Assembly: GCA_025450255.1 (NCBI GenBank)
Contig: JANWHV010000208.1
Span: forward strand, 1 to 12,865
DNA length: 12,865 nucleotides
Direction: 5' to 3'
Source of the DNA: Chloroflexota bacterium
GTDB lineage: Bacteria > Chloroflexota > UBA5177 > JANWHV01
Shown: piece after piece, positions 1 to 6,615 of the stretch
Layout: the number at the start of each line of letters is the position of its first letter
How positions within the stretch are numbered: the stretch's first letter is position 1
Program-made: the position numbers and the translations under genes
The notes under the pieces: model-generated
What the model was told of the DNA's origin: nothing
Database searches by the model: none
The model's input: the letters and a program-made list of their open reading frames with translations, nothing else

Positions 1-840
1 ACCGGCAGCGGCATTGGCGGCCGAATTACCAAGAACGATGTCTCCGCCCTGCGGAACGGCCCGGCGAGCGTCGAGGCCCGACCGGCCGCCGCGCCGGCGC
101 CCCAGAACGCGTCCCCCACGCCGACCGCCGCGCGGTCGAGTGACCGTGAACAGCGCGTGCGCATGTCCCGGCGTCGCCAAACAATCGCCAGGCGTCTGGT
201 GGAAGCGCAGCACACGGCAGCCATGCTCACCACCTTCAATGAGGTGGATATGACCGCGGTCATGGAGACGAGGAAACGCCGCAAGGATAGCTTCAAAGAG
301 CGTCATGGCGTTGGCCTGGGGTTCATGAGCTTCTTCACTAAAGCGGTAATCGGCGGCTTGAAAGCATTTCCCAGGCTCAATGCCGAAATCCAGGGTGACG
401 AGATCATCTTGAAGTCCTATTACGACATCGGTATCGCGGTCGGCGTCGACGAGGGTCTTGTCGTGCCGGTGCTCCGCGATGCCGACAAGAAGACGTTCGC
501 CGAGATCGAGCGCGACATTCTCGATCTGGCGACGCGCGCGCGCGGCAACACCCTTACGCTGGCTGATCTCGCCGGCGGCACCTTCACTATTACCAATGGC
601 GGGGTGTACGGGTCGCTCCTCTCCACGCCGATTCTCAACGCGCCGCAGGTCGGTATCCTCGGCATGCACAAGATCGAGGAACGGCCAATCGCGGCGGACG
701 GCGCCGTGGTGATCCGGCCCATGATGTACCTGGCGCTGTCCTATGACCACCGCATCGTGGATGGCGGCGAGGCCGTGCGCTTTCTGGTGCGCGTGAAGGA
801 ACTACTAGAAGATCCGTTGTCCCTGCTGATCGAGGGATAG
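1..840 (+). CDS. sucB: 2-oxoglutarate dehydrogenase E2 component (dihydrolipoamide succinyltransferase), 3' part
   Basis: The gene enters from the left edge in frame 1; 279 residues and the stop are present. E2 transfers succinyl groups from the E1 component to CoA in the 2-oxoglutarate dehydrogenase complex of the TCA cycle. Residues 1-17 are the end of the E3-binding domain ([13 protein letters not shown]). An Ala/Pro-rich linker runs to about residue 52, and the catalytic domain fills the rest. The active-site motif DHRIVDG carries His250 and Asp254 (numbered from the window edge), preceded by the signature [18 protein letters not shown] and [11 protein letters not shown], which match the SucB subgroup better than pyruvate dehydrogenase E2. 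The lipoyl domain and true start lie outside the window. The GTG at 157 is internal, not a start. Closely related acyltransferases (branched-chain E2) are the only real alternative. Confidence 0.93.
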   Translation, partial: TGSGIGGRITKNDVSALRNGPASVEARPAAAPAPQNASPTPTAARSSDREQRVRMSRRRQTIARRLVEAQHTAAMLTTFNEVDMTAVMETRKRRKDSFKERHGVGLGFMSFFTKAVIGGLKAFPRLNAEIQGDEIILKSYYDIGIAVGVDEGLVVPVLRDADKKTFAEIERDILDLATRARGNTLTLADLAGGTFTITNGGVYGSLLSTPILNAPQVGILGMHKIEERPIAADGAVVIRPMMYLALSYDHRIVDGGEAVRFLVRVKELLEDPLSLLIEG

Positions 841-847
841 GAAGCTC

Positions 848-873
848 GCGGCGCCAGGCTTTCCTGGCGCCGC
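848..873. terminator. Strong hairpin between convergent genes, probable bidirectional terminator
   Basis: A perfect 11-bp stem, GCGGCGCCAGG with CCTGGCGCCGC, encloses a four-base loop (CTTT) and starts 7 bases after the sucB stop. The aldo/keto reductase gene ends at 897 on the other strand, so the hairpin sits where both transcripts should end. There is no T-tract on either side. It is therefore either a non-classical terminator or an RNA 3'-end stabiliser. Confidence 0.6.
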
Positions 874-896
874 CTGAACTCCAGCCGCGGCGGCTA

Positions 897-1859
897 TCAG
901 TGCCGCGCCACCGAGCCGACCGCGTCGTCGATTGCCGCCAGCGTCGATGCGTCAAGCGTCACGCCGGCCGCTTGCGCATTGTCGTCAAGCTGCTCCGGCC
1001 GGGATGCGCCGACGATTGCGCTGCTGACATTTTTCTGCCGCAGCACCCAGGCGAGCGCAAGCTGACTCATCGTCAAATGCAGGCCCCCGGCAATCGGGCG
1101 CAGTTTGTCGACCGCCGCGAGAATGTCCTCGCGCAGATAATCGCGCATCGGCGCACCGGCATCGCCCGCCGCGGCGCGTGAGTCGGCCGGGGGCGCCTGC
1201 CCTGGCCGGTACTTCCCGGTCAGAACGCCTTGCGCCAATGGCGACCAGACGATCTGACCGATCCCCTCGCGCTCGCACAGTGGGATGACATCCTTCTCTA
1301 TCGTCCGATAGAGCATGTTGTATTGCGGCTGACTCGATACTATGCGATCGAGGTCATGCGCATCCGTATACTTGACCGCGGCGGCGATTTGTTCAGCCGT
1401 CCATTCGCTGATGCCCGCGTAAAGAATCTTGCCCTGGCTGATCAGATCGTCGATGGCGCGGAGCGTTTCGTCGAGCGGTGTCTCGGCGTCATACCGGTGA
1501 CACTGATAGAGATCGACATACTCAACGTCCAGGCGCTTGAGCGAGGCGTGGCATTGCTCGGTCAGATGCTTGCGCGACAAGCCGCGCTCGTTTGGCCCAT
1601 CACCCATCGGCCAGTAGACCTTGGTCGCCAGAAAGTACGAGCTTCGATCGTACGCCCGCAGTCCTCGGCCAAGGACCTGCTCGGCGGCGCCGCGATTATA
1701 GGCGTTGGCGGTATCGAAGAAGTTGATGCCCAGATCGTAGGCGCGCCTGATACTGGCAATTGCCTTTTGCTCGGCCACGTATCCGCCATGCGTGAGCCAA
1801 TTACCGAGCCCGATCGCGCTGACCTTAGCCCCCGATCGGCCTAACCGGCGATACTCCAT
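897..1859 (-). CDS. Aldo/keto reductase, potassium-channel beta-subunit-like family
   Basis: A 320-residue NADPH-dependent oxidoreductase with the (beta/alpha)8 aldo/keto reductase fold, expected in the cytoplasm; the substrate cannot be read from sequence. It opens with MEYRRLGRSGAKVSAIGLG. The catalytic tetrad is visible as Asp49 and Tyr54 (FFDTANAYN), Lys80 (LATK) and His121 (YQCHRYD). The segment IVGASRPEQLDDN near the C-terminus matches the family's NADP-binding end. The frame is open to an ATG at 1910, but I chose the ATG at 1859: it has GGAGG five bases upstream and begins exactly where the family homology begins. The gene is convergent with sucB and divergent from the PHP gene. It looks like a stand-alone housekeeping or detoxification gene. 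The family assignment is firm and the specific reaction unknown. Confidence 0.92.
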   Translation of the reverse strand: MEYRRLGRSGAKVSAIGLGNWLTHGGYVAEQKAIASIRRAYDLGINFFDTANAYNRGAAEQVLGRGLRAYDRSSYFLATKVYWPMGDGPNERGLSRKHLTEQCHASLKRLDVEYVDLYQCHRYDAETPLDETLRAIDDLISQGKILYAGISEWTAEQIAAAVKYTDAHDLDRIVSSQPQYNMLYRTIEKDVIPLCEREGIGQIVWSPLAQGVLTGKYRPGQAPPADSRAAAGDAGAPMRDYLREDILAAVDKLRPIAGGLHLTMSQLALAWVLRQKNVSSAIVGASRPEQLDDNAQAAGVTLDASTLAAIDDAVGSVARH

Positions 1860-1980
1860 GTGCCCCTCCATGCCAACCCGCGTTTCCGCGTCAACCGCGG
1901 CGTATTTCACAATGCCGAGGTTTCCAATCGATCTTGGGGAAATCCCGACGGCCGCGCCTTCTAAGGATACCGCTCCGGCG

Positions 1981-1996
1981 CGAAACGGGCGTTTCG
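1981..1996. promoter_or_regulatory. Inverted repeat in a divergent intergenic region, possible operator
   Basis: CGAAACG and CGTTTCG form a perfect 7-bp inverted repeat around GG, with CCGG on each outer side (1975-1978 and 1998-2001). It lies between the divergently transcribed aldo/keto reductase and PHP genes, where a shared regulator could bind. No convincing -10/-35 pair was found next to it, so the regulatory role is only a suggestion. Confidence 0.25.
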
Positions 1997-2091
1997 TCCG
2001 GTACGCGCCACTGAGCTACAGTAAAAGGGGTAGGGTACCGTGACCATGAGAAACGCCGGTATGCAAGCCAAAATCGGAATGCAGGAAACCT

Positions 2092-2850
2092 ATGCAACAA
2101 CAACCGGATCGCCCAGAGCCGAGCGCCGGACGGAGCAGGGCGGATATTCATATCCACACCACGTTTAGCGATGGCCTGGCGACGCCGGAGCAGGTGATGC
2201 GCTTCACCGAAAGCAGCGGCCTTGCCTTGATCGCCGTCACCGACCACGATAGTGTCAGAGGCGCGCATGCCGCGCGCGATCTGCATGCTCGCGGCACGTT
2301 CAGCTTCGACGTTATTATTGGCACCGAGGTGACCACGGCGCGCGGCGTACATCTATTGGCGCTGTTCATAGAGGATCCCATTCCATCATTCAAGTCGCTC
2401 GAGCATACCATTGAGGCCGTGGCCCGGCAGGGCGGCGTGAGTATCGCGCCGCACCCGTTGAGCCCGCTCACCCCGAGTGTAGGCCGTCGCCAGATCGAAC
2501 GCCTGATCGGATGCGGCGCGGCGCTTGCCGCCGTCGAGGCGCTTACCCCCTCGCCGGCGGGACGCATTACGCGCGCCAAGATTGCCCGGTTTAACCGCGC
2601 CTGGGGATTCGCCGAAGTGGGAGGGAGTGACGCCCATTTCTTGTGCCGAATCGGCACCGCGTATACTGAATTCGACGGCATTACCGCCGCTGATTTCCGC
2701 GCCAGTCTGGCCGCCAAAACTACCCGCGCCGGCGAGCTGCCGCTTCCGCACCCGTACGTTCCGCTCAAAGACTACGTTCGGCAAAGCGGGCGCGCGCTTA
2801 TCCTTAGCCCAGCCGTAAAAGTGCGACGGAAGCTGAAGCGTGGTGCGTGA
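2092..2850 (+). CDS. PHP-domain metal-dependent phosphoesterase
   Basis: A 252-residue protein of the polymerase and histidinol phosphatase (PHP) superfamily, which hydrolyses phosphoesters with a cluster of divalent metals. The metal-binding motifs appear in the usual order: DIHIHTTFSDG (His20, His22, Asp27), TDHD (51-53), GTEVTT (Glu79), HP (His121) and GGSDAHF (Asp180, His182). The length and order resemble the YciV/RNase AM group that acts on nucleotides or short RNA, but substrate cannot be assigned. About the first 17 residues are polar and outside the domain. The ATG at 2092 has AGGAAA just upstream; ATGs at 2046, 2061 and 2079 are in another frame that stops soon. The gene converges on the phosphatase gene with only 9 bases between stop codons, so the two transcripts must overlap at their 3' ends. 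Confidence 0.9.
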   Translation: MQQQPDRPEPSAGRSRADIHIHTTFSDGLATPEQVMRFTESSGLALIAVTDHDSVRGAHAARDLHARGTFSFDVIIGTEVTTARGVHLLALFIEDPIPSFKSLEHTIEAVARQGGVSIAPHPLSPLTPSVGRRQIERLIGCGAALAAVEALTPSPAGRITRAKIARFNRAWGFAEVGGSDAHFLCRIGTAYTEFDGITAADFRASLAAKTTRAGELPLPHPYVPLKDYVRQSGRALILSPAVKVRRKLKRGA

Positions 2851-2859
2851 ATCGCCGCG

Positions 2860-3333
2860 TCACTGGGAACCGCGGTCGTCCGCCACGACGCTCCGCGCGA
2901 ATTGCACCGCGGCGGCGAGCTGTGGCGCGCTGGGCTGGATACACGGTCGCCGCCGCTTCAACAGATCCAGAGCATCGCCGAGCGGCGTTCCCTCCACGAG
3001 GAGATAGGCCAACGCCACCGTCGCGCTGCGGCCGATGCCGAGCGCGCAATGGATCAGGACCGGCTTACGCGCGCGCCGCTGTTCGTCGATAAACCGGCAA
3101 CACTCGGCCAATTGATTGGGCGAGGGCGTGCTGAAGTCGCGTACCGGCACATGCGCGTATTGGATATCCAGGCTGTGGTACATGGCGCGAAACGAGTCGT
3201 CGTGCCGCACGTTCAATACAGCGGCTACTCCTGCCTCGCGCAGAGCGGTGATGTCGCTCTTGTCGGGCTGAGCGCCGACCAGCATATAGTCCGTGATCCA
3301 GGAGCAACGGTCGTCAGGACCCAGCATAAGCAT
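2860..3333 (-). CDS. Dual-specificity protein phosphatase
   Basis: A 157-residue cysteine-dependent phosphatase that would remove phosphate from Tyr, Ser or Thr of proteins or from other phosphomonoesters. The signature loop HCALGIGRS holds the nucleophile Cys96 and phosphate-binding Arg102 in the CX5R spacing. Asp66 in VPVRDFSTPS is the expected general acid. The early segment DYMLVGAQP and AAVLNVR are typical of the compact DSP fold. No signal peptide or membrane segment is seen, so it is cytoplasmic. It is the last gene of the kinase-receiver-phosphatase operon, 18 bases after the receiver stop. Start codons at 3333 and 3327 are both possible, and neither has a strong ribosome site. An ATG at 3355 overlapping the upstream stop is in the wrong frame. 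Its position suggests a role in the same signalling pathway, but that is inference. Confidence 0.9.
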   Translation of the reverse strand: MLMLGPDDRCSWITDYMLVGAQPDKSDITALREAGVAAVLNVRHDDSFRAMYHSLDIQYAHVPVRDFSTPSPNQLAECCRFIDEQRRARKPVLIHCALGIGRSATVALAYLLVEGTPLGDALDLLKRRRPCIQPSAPQLAAAVQFARSVVADDRGSQ

Positions 3334-3351
3334 GGCCCGTCCGGTCCACGA

Positions 3352-3759
3352 TCATGCCTGGGGCGCGGCTGGTTTCCTGCGCACCGTGCTGTCTACCAGA
3401 TCCATGAGGTGCTCGGGATTGAAGGGCGTGGCCACGTAGTGATCGATCTTCAGGGGCCGCGCTTCTTGTTCCTCCTCTTGCGGCCGCCGCGCCGACACCA
3501 CGATCACCGGAATGTCGCTGGTTTCCTCTCCCGCCTTTACCTGACGGACCATTTCCCAGCCTTCCATCTTTGGCAGCGTGAGATCGACGAGCATCAGATC
3601 CGGTAGCTCCCGCTTCGCAAGCTCAAGGCCCTTGAGACCATTTTCCGCCTCGAGCACGCGATAACCCTTGAACGTGAGGTTCAAGACGAATATCTTCATG
3701 TGCAGCGGGTTGTCCTCGGTCACCAAAATCAGTGGGGCGTCCGGATGTGGTTGCTGCAT
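3352..3759 (-). CDS. Stand-alone response regulator receiver protein lacking the conserved lysine
   Basis: A 135-residue protein that is nearly all receiver domain, with no DNA-binding or enzymatic output domain. Acidic residues Glu15 and Asp16 (VTEDN), phospho-acceptor Asp59 (LMLVDLTLP) and Ser89 (VVSA) are in place. The lysine that normally precedes PF near the end (TKPF) is replaced: the sequence is YVATPFNPEHL, with Thr111 at that site. In CheY-like receivers this Lys couples phosphorylation to conformational change, so signalling may be atypical. The ATG at 3759 has a good ribosome site, AAGGAG, eight bases upstream. It starts 25 bases after the histidine kinase stop and precedes the phosphatase gene, so the kinase is the expected phosphodonor. 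Without an output domain it probably acts by protein-protein contact or as a phosphate relay or sink. Confidence 0.92.
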   Translation of the reverse strand: MQQPHPDAPLILVTEDNPLHMKIFVLNLTFKGYRVLEAENGLKGLELAKRELPDLMLVDLTLPKMEGWEMVRQVKAGEETSDIPVIVVSARRPQEEEQEARPLKIDHYVATPFNPEHLMDLVDSTVRRKPAAPQA

Positions 3760-3784
3760 GACCTGTCTCCTTCGCGCCTGACCT

Positions 3785-5359
3785 TCATTCCAAAGGTAGG
3801 GTTATCCGAATCAAAGTGCCGGCCCCCGGCCGGCTTCGCAGGTAGAACGTACCATTAAGCAATGATACGCGCTCCTTCATGCCCATGAGTCCTAATTTGC
3901 CGTTTCGCCTCGACGCGGCTTCACGCGGGTTGAATCCCTGACCCCAATCTTGCATGGTGATCGTCAGGACGTTGGATTTACCTGACAGGCGAACCAGCAC
4001 GTTTTCCGTTGCGGCATGCTTCCGGGCGTTGGTAAGCGCCTCCTTGATCAGACGGAACACCGCGGTTTCGAGCGCGGGCGGCATTGGGCCGACCTGTCCG
4101 ACCAGCGAAAACTCAATTTTCCAGCCAATGTCGCTTTCAAGCCGCGTCAGATACTGGCGCAATGCCAGCACCAGCCCGAAATCGTCGAGCGTGGACGGGC
4201 GAAGGTCGAATATCACGTTGCGTGATTCGTCTATACATTCGGTGAGCATCGCCATGCCGCGATCCAACGATTGCCGGTCCTCGCCGTCGGGCGCCGTGAA
4301 GGCATAGGCCTGCAGATACTGATATGAGCTCACCAACATCTGCGCCAGGCCATCATGCATGTCGCGCGCGATTCGCCGCCGCTCCTCCTCCTGTGAGTGA
4401 ATCAGCTTGTGGGCCAATACGGTAAGCCGGCCCTCTTTCTCGCGCAGGCTGACGTAGAGTTGCGCGTTCTCGACCGCCGTCGCCACTTCAGCCGCCAGCA
4501 CCGAGAGCAGAAACACTTCGTCGCCGCTAAATGCGTAGGGCGTTGATGTGTAGAGCTCCAGCACGCCGATGATGCCCATGCGCGTGCTCAACGGCGCGCA
4601 GAGCACGCCCTCCGGCGGCAGGCCTGTTTCAAGGGTCGGCGTGTCCATTCCGGCAAGCTCTACGGGGTCGGTGAGCTGTTCGGCGACGCCAGACTCCAGC
4701 ACTCGCGCCGCGACACTCCGGCGCAGCGCCGGTCGCGCTTCCTGCATCCACCGCGTATCGATACCGATTCCCGCTTCGGGAACCAGCGTGCGGCGCTCGC
4801 TGAGCAACATGATGCAGCAGTGGTGGAAATTCAAGGTGCCGGCGAGTTGATGGCGTACCTGGCGCAGCACCTCGTCGAGGCTGCTGACCAGGTTGAACAG
4901 TCGGCCAACCTCGTAGACCAGGAACAACTGATTGAGGCTGTGCTGCAGATCGAGGTTGAGCCTGCGGTGCCCCACTGACTCAGCGATAAGCTCCGTTACC
5001 GATTCCAGCGCCGACTGCACGTTTGCCGGCAGATCGGTAGCGTCCGTCAGGACCTGCAGAGCGCCCATGGGTAGCCGATCGCGGCCGCGAATTGGAATCG
5101 ATATGAGCCTTCTGCCCGTCGGCTTATCTTCCTCAAATGGCGCTTTAAGCGTCGTGTGCTCGCTCATGGCGCGGTAGGCTGCCATCAGGGCCTGTCCTTC
5201 GAGGAGCACGCCGCGATCGGGCCCCATGGCGCCGATTGCCCGCAATGAACGAACATTCGTGCCTACAACACCTGCCGCCACGGAGCAGCCGGGAAGGAGC
5301 GACTGCACGACCTGCAGTGCGTTGTCCGCCATTCCGTCAACGATGTAGTCGCCGGCCAT
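3785..5359 (-). CDS. GAF-domain sensor histidine kinase (HisKA_3/NarX-like core)
   Basis: A 524-residue kinase without membrane segments, so a cytoplasmic sensor. Residues about 10-125 look like a divergent GAF domain and about 150-305 are a clearer GAF domain (FNLVSSLDEVLRQV to AVENAQLY). A short coiled linker follows. The dimerisation and phosphorylation region is HisKA_3 type, EEERRRIARDMHDGLAQ, with His335 as phospho-acceptor. The HATPase_c domain shows the N box RLIKEALTNARKHA (Asn444), DWGQGF (471-476) and GLMGMKERV (490-498). Kinases of this class usually pair with NarL/LuxR-type DNA-binding regulators, yet the next gene in the operon is a receiver alone. The ligand is unknown; GAF domains can bind small molecules, haem or chromophores, and no diagnostic haem or bilin motif was seen. 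The start at 5359 has only a weak ribosome site (GGGTGAG). Confidence 0.93.
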   Translation of the reverse strand: MAGDYIVDGMADNALQVVQSLLPGCSVAAGVVGTNVRSLRAIGAMGPDRGVLLEGQALMAAYRAMSEHTTLKAPFEEDKPTGRRLISIPIRGRDRLPMGALQVLTDATDLPANVQSALESVTELIAESVGHRRLNLDLQHSLNQLFLVYEVGRLFNLVSSLDEVLRQVRHQLAGTLNFHHCCIMLLSERRTLVPEAGIGIDTRWMQEARPALRRSVAARVLESGVAEQLTDPVELAGMDTPTLETGLPPEGVLCAPLSTRMGIIGVLELYTSTPYAFSGDEVFLLSVLAAEVATAVENAQLYVSLREKEGRLTVLAHKLIHSQEEERRRIARDMHDGLAQMLVSSYQYLQAYAFTAPDGEDRQSLDRGMAMLTECIDESRNVIFDLRPSTLDDFGLVLALRQYLTRLESDIGWKIEFSLVGQVGPMPPALETAVFRLIKEALTNARKHAATENVLVRLSGKSNVLTITMQDWGQGFNPREAASRRNGKLGLMGMKERVSLLNGTFYLRSRPGAGTLIRITLPLE

Positions 5360-5622
5360 CTCACCCGCCCAACAATATTGATACTTTTGGCTAGTCTATC
5401 TTGCCTGATGGGCGGCTGCAATCACCCTGACGGGTAGCACCACTCTGGCTTCTGGAATACATCGCCGCGGCGCCTCGAACGGCCCAGAGTCTTCGTCCGC
5501 ATCCGCCGACCACCGGCCCGATACTTACCGGCCTTATCGTGACGCTACCGAACTGATTGGTGGTTCGACCGATGACGCTATCGCAATGGGTGTTATCGAT
5601 CCAGTTCATGATTGCCGGACGA

Positions 5623-5699
5623 CCATCCCACCGACGAGTGGCCTATTGTGGCTGCGTTGCCCTGCGTATATAGTGTGGGCCATCCCACCAGACGGGATG
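5623..5699. repeat. Repeated decamer and hairpin around the DUF4389 promoter
   Basis: CCATCCCACC occurs at 5623-5632 and again at 5680-5689, each followed by GACG (the second with one extra A), one copy on each side of the candidate promoter. The second copy also forms part of a hairpin, CATCCC (5681-5686) with GGGATG (5694-5699), at the predicted 5' end of the RNA. An alternative pairing, GTGGG (5675-5679) with CCCAC (5684-5688), would exclude it. Possible roles are an operator pair or a 5' stabilising hairpin. Confidence 0.35.
5646..5674 (+). promoter_or_regulatory. Candidate sigma70-type promoter for the DUF4389 gene
   Basis: TTGTGG (5646-5651) and TATAGT (5669-5674) are separated by 17 bases. 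The -10 matches the consensus at five of six positions and the -35 at three of six. Transcription would start near 5681, giving a leader of about 57 bases before the GTG start at 5738. The position relative to the gene is sensible; there is no experimental support. Confidence 0.45.
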
Positions 5700-5737
5700 T
5701 GTAAACTGGTCAGGCTATCAAGTCGAGGAGGTCGCGC

Positions 5738-6394
5738 GTGAACCAGGGTTACGGCCAATCGATATCCCAGTCTTTCGCGCAGCAGGGGGAATATCCTGTT
5801 CAGGTATTGTTCCCTATGCTGAGAAGCTACAATCGCTTCTACGCCATTCCGCTGATCGGCTACGCGGTCAAGTGCCTCATGTTGATCCCATATCTTATCG
5901 CCATGTGCGTCATTGGACTGATCGTCTACGTGTTGCAGTTAGTTGCTTGGATCCCGGTTCTTACTACCGGCCAGTATCCCGAGTGGAACCGAAATCTTGC
6001 CGAGGGCTTTATTCGCTACACGAAGCGCTCGACGTCTTTCTTCTATGGGCTCACCGATCGTTACCCTTCGTTCGCATTGCAAGACGAGCCGGGAGGCGGC
6101 GGTGACGCGATGATCACATTTGCGCGGCAAGAATCGTACAATCGCTTCTACGCCATTCCAATTGTCGGTTACGCCGTCAAAGCGATTATGTTGATCCCCC
6201 ATGCCATAATGTTGTACTTGCTCGGCATCGTCGTCGGCATTGTGCTACTGATCTGTTGGATTCCGGTGCTTTTCACCGGCCAGTATCCCGACTGGGCTCA
6301 TAGACAGGTCGGCGGCTATATCCGCTGGCTAACCCGTGTAATGGCTTTCGGGCTTGGCCTCACCGACGTCTACCCGCCGTTTTCGCTCGCATGA
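5738..6394 (+). CDS. Membrane protein with two tandem DUF4389 units
   Basis: A 218-residue protein consisting of two copies of the DUF4389 unit with a period of 103 residues. Each copy has YNRFYAIPxxGYAVK (31-45 and 134-148), a long hydrophobic stretch (about 45-76 and 148-179), a TGQYPxW motif and an LTDxYPxF end (105-112 and 208-215). The second copy is closer to the family pattern (GYIRWLTRV, LTDVYPPFSL). A short glycine-rich linker (118-122) joins them. The protein is predicted to sit in the cytoplasmic membrane; the family's function is unknown. GTG at 5738 is chosen as start because GAGGAGG (5725-5731) lies six bases upstream, an excellent ribosome site, and no ATG upstream competes. 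The gene is followed at 222 bases by another membrane protein on the same strand, and the two may be functionally linked. Confidence 0.85.
   Translation: MNQGYGQSISQSFAQQGEYPVQVLFPMLRSYNRFYAIPLIGYAVKCLMLIPYLIAMCVIGLIVYVLQLVAWIPVLTTGQYPEWNRNLAEGFIRYTKRSTSFFYGLTDRYPSFALQDEPGGGGDAMITFARQESYNRFYAIPIVGYAVKAIMLIPHAIMLYLLGIVVGIVLLICWIPVLFTGQYPDWAHRQVGGYIRWLTRVMAFGLGLTDVYPPFSLA
5828..6159 (+). repeat. Intragenic duplication within the DUF4389 gene
   Basis: A 23-base stretch at 5828-5850 recurs without change at 6137-6159, 309 bases (103 codons) later and in the same frame. Similarity continues less strictly after it, including GTCAA, ATGTTGATCCC and ACCGGCCAGTATCCCGA. Conservation at base level suggests a fairly recent tandem duplication or gene conversion between the halves. 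Confidence 0.8.
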
Positions 6395-6425
6395 TCTACC
6401 GATGTGTCGTGACTCCGTAACTGAC

Positions 6426-6461
6426 GGAACGAACGAGATGTCTCGCTACACATCTTGTTCC
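6426..6461 (+). terminator. Imperfect hairpin after the DUF4389 gene, possible terminator
   Basis: GGAAC (6426-6430) pairs with GTTCC (6457-6461), and AGATGT (6436-6441) pairs with ACATCT (6450-6455), with an uneven internal loop between the two stems. It begins 31 bases after the stop codon. No T-tract follows, so it is weak as an intrinsic terminator. The remaining spacer up to 6615 shows nothing else I can support. Confidence 0.25.
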
Positions 6462-6615
6462 GGCGAAACCGGGCTTCCGGCTCCGCCGGCCGACTATGAA
6501 CCTTCGCGCGAAACGACCGATCACCGGCACGTATCGACGCACGGCTACCCGATTCACGATACCCTTATTGCGGAGCGGCTTTCTACTGGTCACGCAGGCA
6601 ACGAAGGGTGATGCG

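Larger units (their letters stand above)
5360..5737. other. Non-coding divergent intergenic region
   Basis: This 378-base region separates the leftward signalling operon from the rightward DUF4389 gene and should hold promoters for both. A 72-codon leftward open frame at 5391-5609 has no recognisable protein and no ribosome site, and I do not consider it a gene. The right part holds the promoter, repeats and hairpin listed separately. For the left operon I saw only a poor promoter match (TTGCAG at 5421-5416 and TAGACT at 5398-5393, minus strand, 17-base spacer). Confidence 0.6.

Noticed and set aside
1230..1844. A 204-codon + strand open frame inside the aldo/keto reductase
   Set aside because: Antisense shadow of a gene with a full catalytic tetrad; no ribosome site or protein motif.
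1860..1910. 17-residue extension of the aldo/keto reductase to the ATG at 1910
   Set aside because: The ATG at 1859 has GGAGG at five-base spacing and begins at the conserved family start.
2902..3606. A 234-codon open frame on the + strand across the phosphatase and receiver genes
   Set aside because: It is antisense to two genes with complete catalytic motifs, has no recognisable domain, and long antisense frames are common at this GC content.
5393..5421. Possible promoter for the kinase operon on the - strand (TTGCAG-17-TAGACT)
   Set aside because: Three of six and four of six matches are within chance for a region of this size; not listed as a feature.
5391..5609. A 72-codon - strand frame in the large intergenic region
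   Set aside because: No ribosome site, no homology that I recognise, and composition unlike the neighbouring proteins.
6496..6615. 40-residue N-terminal extension of the zinc-ribbon protein
   Set aside because: The zinc ribbon is normally at the very N-terminus, and the extension reads as basic, non-domain sequence; the ATG at 6616 is preferred.
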